Below, in pieces: positions 7,319 through 8,478 of a DNA stretch of 8,478 bases. The stretch is taken from positions 1-8,478 of the forward strand of contig PKXI01000423.1 in assembly GCA_003133425.1 (NCBI GenBank). Reading direction: 5' to 3'. The DNA is from Acidobacteriaceae bacterium. Lineage in GTDB: Bacteria; Acidobacteriota; Terriglobia; Terriglobales; Acidobacteriaceae. How positions within the stretch are numbered: the stretch's first letter is position 1; every line of letters begins with the position of its first letter. Position numbers and translations under genes: made by a program. Below the pieces are notes generated by a model. It was given only the letters and a program-made list of their open reading frames with translations. It searched no databases and was not told where the DNA came from.

Positions 7319-7338
7319 CCGTTGATTCGTTGCTCTAG

Positions 7339-7344
7339 ATTATA
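7339..7344 (-). promoter_or_regulatory. -10 hexamer for the HNH-like gene
   Basis: On the minus strand this reads TATAAT, a perfect -10 box, 20 nt before the GTG start. The -35 is weak: AGGTTG at an 18-bp spacing is the best candidate, and it falls inside the degenerate REP head at 7353. The predicted 5' leader would be only about 12-15 nt. Confidence 0.4.
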
Positions 7345-7352
7345 TGTGGATT

Positions 7353-7385
7353 GCCGGGTGGCCAACCTTTCCTGCATCAGCGCTT
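7353..7385. repeat. Degenerate REP-like head
   Basis: GCCGGGTGGCC at 7353-7363 matches the first eight bases of the GCCGGGTGCCCC head seen at 7404, 7544 and 7810. The following bases (AACCTTTCCTGCATC) do not form a clean hairpin, so this looks like a decayed or partial element. Like the 7404 copy, it is preceded by ATT. Confidence 0.4.
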
Positions 7386-7403
7386 TTTCCCCAGCACAAC
7401 ATT

Positions 7404-7443
7404 GCCGGGTGCCCCATCCTTCGCGTACTTTGCGAAGGGTGGG
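7404..7443. repeat. REP element 1 (head plus imperfect hairpin)
   Basis: The head GCCGGGTGCCCC (7404-7415) runs into a 12-bp stem: CCCATCCTTCGC (7413-7424), 7-nt loop, GCGAAGGGTGGG (7432-7443), with one G/T mismatch. On the minus strand it lies 2 nt behind the stop codon of the duplicated RAYT tail, so the hairpin immediately follows the reading frame. Confidence 0.75.
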
Positions 7444-7445
7444 AT

Positions 7446-7544
7446 TCACTGAAGCCCCCTTTCCAATATTCTGTTCGTTTCCCTTCGTCGGGCAGTCCAC
7501 TCCGACTCGATCTCCACCGTGCCGATCTTCCCCGTTGCGTAGTG
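7446..7544 (-). pseudogene. Duplicated RAYT C-terminal tail
   Basis: This is a second copy of the last 32 codons of the transposase: HYATGKIGTVEIESEW, then TARRRETNRILERGLQ and TGA at 7448-7446. It has no start and directly follows (on the minus strand) the GGCACCCGGC end of the next REP. It is a by-product of the 140-bp tandem duplication and cannot encode a transposase. Confidence 0.8.
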
Positions 7545-7583
7545 CCGGGTGCCCCATCCTTCGCGTACTTTGCGAAGGGTGGG
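7544..7583. repeat. REP element 2
   Basis: This is identical to the 7404 element over its 40 bases: head 7544-7555, stem arms 7553-7564 and 7572-7583. It starts 2 nt beyond the TGA of the longer RAYT remnant, in the downstream direction of that gene. Confidence 0.78.
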
Positions 7584-7585
7584 AT

Positions 7586-7810
7586 TCACTGAAGCCCCCT
7601 TTCCAATATTCTGTTCGTTTCCCTTCGTTGGGCAGTCCACTCCGACTCGATCTCCACCGTGCTCATCTTCCCCGTTGCATAGTGCAGAAAGCTGGACCAC
7701 GGCCAGTCTTCCGGCCTCGCCACAAGACCGCGCTTGACTGGATTGCGGTGCATGTATCGCAGCTTTTCCACGCGCTTCAACTCGTTGTGCACGTTGAAGT
7801 CGTAGTATCG
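7586..7810 (-). pseudogene. REP-associated tyrosine transposase (RAYT), 5'-truncated
   Basis: The minus strand encodes 74 residues ending at TGA 7588-7586. They include RYYDFNVHNELKRVEKL, RYMHRNPVKRGLV and PEDWPWSSFLHYATG. The RYxHxNPVxxGLV...PEDWxWSSF signature is characteristic of the C-terminal half of IS200-like Y1 transposases of the RAYT group. The tyrosine in RYMHRNP is near where the catalytic Tyr of this group is expected, but I cannot confirm it. The N-terminal half with the HUH metal motif is missing. The open frame stops matching exactly where the REP sequence GGCACCCGGC begins (7819-7810), so the gene is broken at a REP boundary. An ATG or GTG inside the remnant (about 7792) would give a non-catalytic fragment only. 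RAYTs normally run about 150-230 residues and mobilise flanking REP hairpins, so these elements were probably spread by an intact relative elsewhere in the genome. Confidence 0.82.
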
Positions 7811-7896
7811 CCGGGTGCCCCAGGTCTCGATTCTGAGACCTGGGATAGCACAACCCTAAACCCCTCAAGTTCGGTCTAGGCTCCGAGGCACCCGGC
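7810..7896. repeat. Inverted REP pair (BIME-like) around the RAYT break
   Basis: The head GCCGGGTGCCCC (7810-7821) is followed by a perfect 10-bp stem, CCCAGGTCTC (7819-7828), 6-nt loop, GAGACCTGGG (7835-7844). An inverted head, GGCACCCGGC, lies at 7887-7896, exactly complementary to 7810-7819. This hairpin sequence differs from the CATCCTTCGC type at 7404 and 7544 although the head is shared, so the island mixes two REP subtypes. Confidence 0.75.
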
Positions 7897-7924
7897 GTGG
7901 TGGGCCGGAAGGATTGAATGGGCT

Positions 7925-8260
7925 CTACTTTTGCGGTTCGACGTTCAAGCGGTGCCCGGTGTCCTCCGCTACTGCGGTGGCCTGCGCATTGTCCGTCCGC
8001 GGCGCCATCGACACTACGGTGTACACGCGGTCTTTGTCGTCCAGGTCTTCGACCCGCAGCACGAGCTTGTCCTTGTCGAACCTGAACTGCGCATGATTGC
8101 CGATGGGCAGCAGCATCGGATGCTTCTCATCGCGCGAGCGCAGACGATAAACCACAGTCTCCGTCTGGAAAACATATTCCTGACAAAGAACCTCCTGTGA
8201 CCTTTTGCTTCCAGAGTCGGTACCAGGCAGCTCGCCGGTAATCGACTTTGCATCCTTTTC
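7925..8260 (-). pseudogene. 3' part of an unrecognised gene, 5' end replaced by repeat
   Basis: An open minus-strand frame ends at TAG 7927-7925. Its last 111 residues look like genuine coding sequence: CQEYVFQTETVVYRLRSRDE, PMLLPIGNHAQFRFDKDKL, VLRVEDLDDKDRVYTVVSM. The pattern is beta-strand-rich and resembles the C-terminus of small secreted acidobacterial proteins of unknown function, but I cannot name a family. The frame can be extended to a GTG at 8302, but residues FQSPSTPIGKLP of that extension are encoded by the dispersed repeat that also occurs in non-coding DNA at 5152-5190, so that start is not native. No other start with a ribosome binding site is visible, and the signal peptide that such a protein would need is absent. 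I read it as a gene whose 5' half was lost at the repeat junction near 8260/8261. Confidence 0.55.
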
Positions 8261-8360
8261 GGGCAGTTTTCCAATTGGTGTAGAGGGGCTTTGAAAGGGC
8301 ACGGCCGGGGTACCCTCTGGGTCGCCGTGCCGAAAATACCAGGGTTTTAGTCGGGCTTTA
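8261..8360. repeat. Dispersed palindromic repeat, copy B with expanded loop
   Basis: This matches 5152-5237 base for base except for two substitutions and the loop. The 8-bp stem GGCACGGC/GCCGTGCC (8298-8305, 8324-8331) is kept, but the 4-nt TTTA loop is replaced by 18 nt that contain the palindrome GGGTACCC (8308-8315). The match ends at GGGCTTTA (8353-8360), where the second palindrome is cut off and a new unit begins. Confidence 0.82.
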
Positions 8361-8462
8361 CAGCTTGCGGAAAAACTCTAGTTCAGCCGCTGTTTTGAAA
8401 GGGCACGACTTCAGTCGTGCCGTATAGGAAGCAAAATGAATGTGGGCTTTAGCCCCTGAGGG
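8361..8462. repeat. Second repeat unit of the same family, joined to copy B
   Basis: The unit opens with GCTTGCGGAAAAACTC, similar to GCTGCGGAAAAATTCG at 5112-5127 ahead of copy A. It then carries the stem GGCACGAC (8402-8409), TTCA loop, GTCGTGCC (8414-8421), and finishes with GGGC-TTTA-GCCC (8444-8455) and CTGAGGG. It has the same module order as copy A but a different stem sequence. Confidence 0.7.
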
Positions 8463-8478
8463 AACGTCGGCCCCACAC

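Larger units (their letters stand above)
7404..7683. repeat. 140-bp tandem duplication of REP plus RAYT 3' end
   Basis: Units 7404-7543 and 7544-7683 match at 136 of 140 positions by eye. Each contains the REP hairpin and the last 32 or so codons of the RAYT gene. The junction uses AGTGC microhomology (…GTAGTGCCGGG versus …ATAGTGCAGAA). The four differences fall in the RAYT part and include two codon changes (K-I-G to K-M-S and A-R-R to A-Q-R). Confidence 0.9.

Noticed and set aside
7404..7850. Possible CRISPR array because of regularly recurring GCCGGGTGCCCC
   Set aside because: Spacings are 140 and 266 bp, the repeated units include transposase coding sequence, and there are no short unique spacers.
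7446..7868. Minus-strand ORF of 140 codons across both 140-bp units
   Set aside because: It is out of frame with the transposase through the RAYT region, and its apparent repeats are frame-shifted readings of the duplicated DNA.
7157..7879. Plus-strand ORF of 240 codons with internal repeated peptide across the REP/RAYT region
   Set aside because: The peptide repetition comes from the 140-bp DNA duplication, and the coding frame with family resemblance is on the minus strand.

Overview
The window looks like a piece of an Acidobacteriota (Terriglobia-type) chromosome. This is an inference from four things: GC-rich genes, secreted and lipoprotein folding factors, short palindromic repeats of the type GGCACGGC-TTTA-GCCGTGCC and GGGC-TTTA-GCCC, and REP elements headed GCCGGGTGCCCC next to a REP-associated tyrosine transposase (RAYT). 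No rRNA, tRNA or CRISPR array was seen.

Layout. (1) 214-1785, minus strand: a secreted alpha/beta hydrolase with a PAF-acetylhydrolase-like active site and a C-terminal TPR tail. (2) 1786-2969: no intact gene. The minus strand holds a decayed pair of small ORFs. The upstream one (about 2425-2757) has a one-base frameshift. The downstream one (2073-2432) has an in-frame TAG and ends in a sigma-region-4-like helix-turn-helix. (3) 2970-5069, plus strand: two lipoprotein genes, a DsbA-like thiol oxidoreductase followed by a SurA/PrsA-like parvulin prolyl isomerase. Both are best read with TTG starts behind good Shine-Dalgarno sequences. They form a plausible extracytoplasmic protein-folding operon. 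(4) 5070-5323: a spacer carrying copy A of a dispersed palindromic repeat. (5) 5324-6319, minus strand: a metallo-beta-lactamase-fold hydrolase of the NAPE-PLD-like/UlaG-like group. (6) 6629-7318, minus strand: an HNH-nuclease-like protein of unknown role, visibly less GC-rich than its neighbours.

(7) 7353-7896: a REP/RAYT island. The 3' part of a RAYT gene survives, truncated exactly at a REP head. A 140-bp unit made of its last codons plus a REP hairpin is tandemly duplicated. (8) 7925-8260, minus strand: the 3' part of an unrecognised gene whose 5' end is replaced by repeat DNA. (9) 8261-8460: copy B of the 5152 repeat with its hairpin loop swapped for a longer one, joined directly to a further repeat unit.

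The left half is ordinary envelope biology. The right half (about 6.3 kb onwards) and 2.0-2.8 kb are accessory or decaying DNA. I see no complete new defence or mobile system. The most informative signals are the RAYT/REP junctions and the loop-swapped repeat pair.
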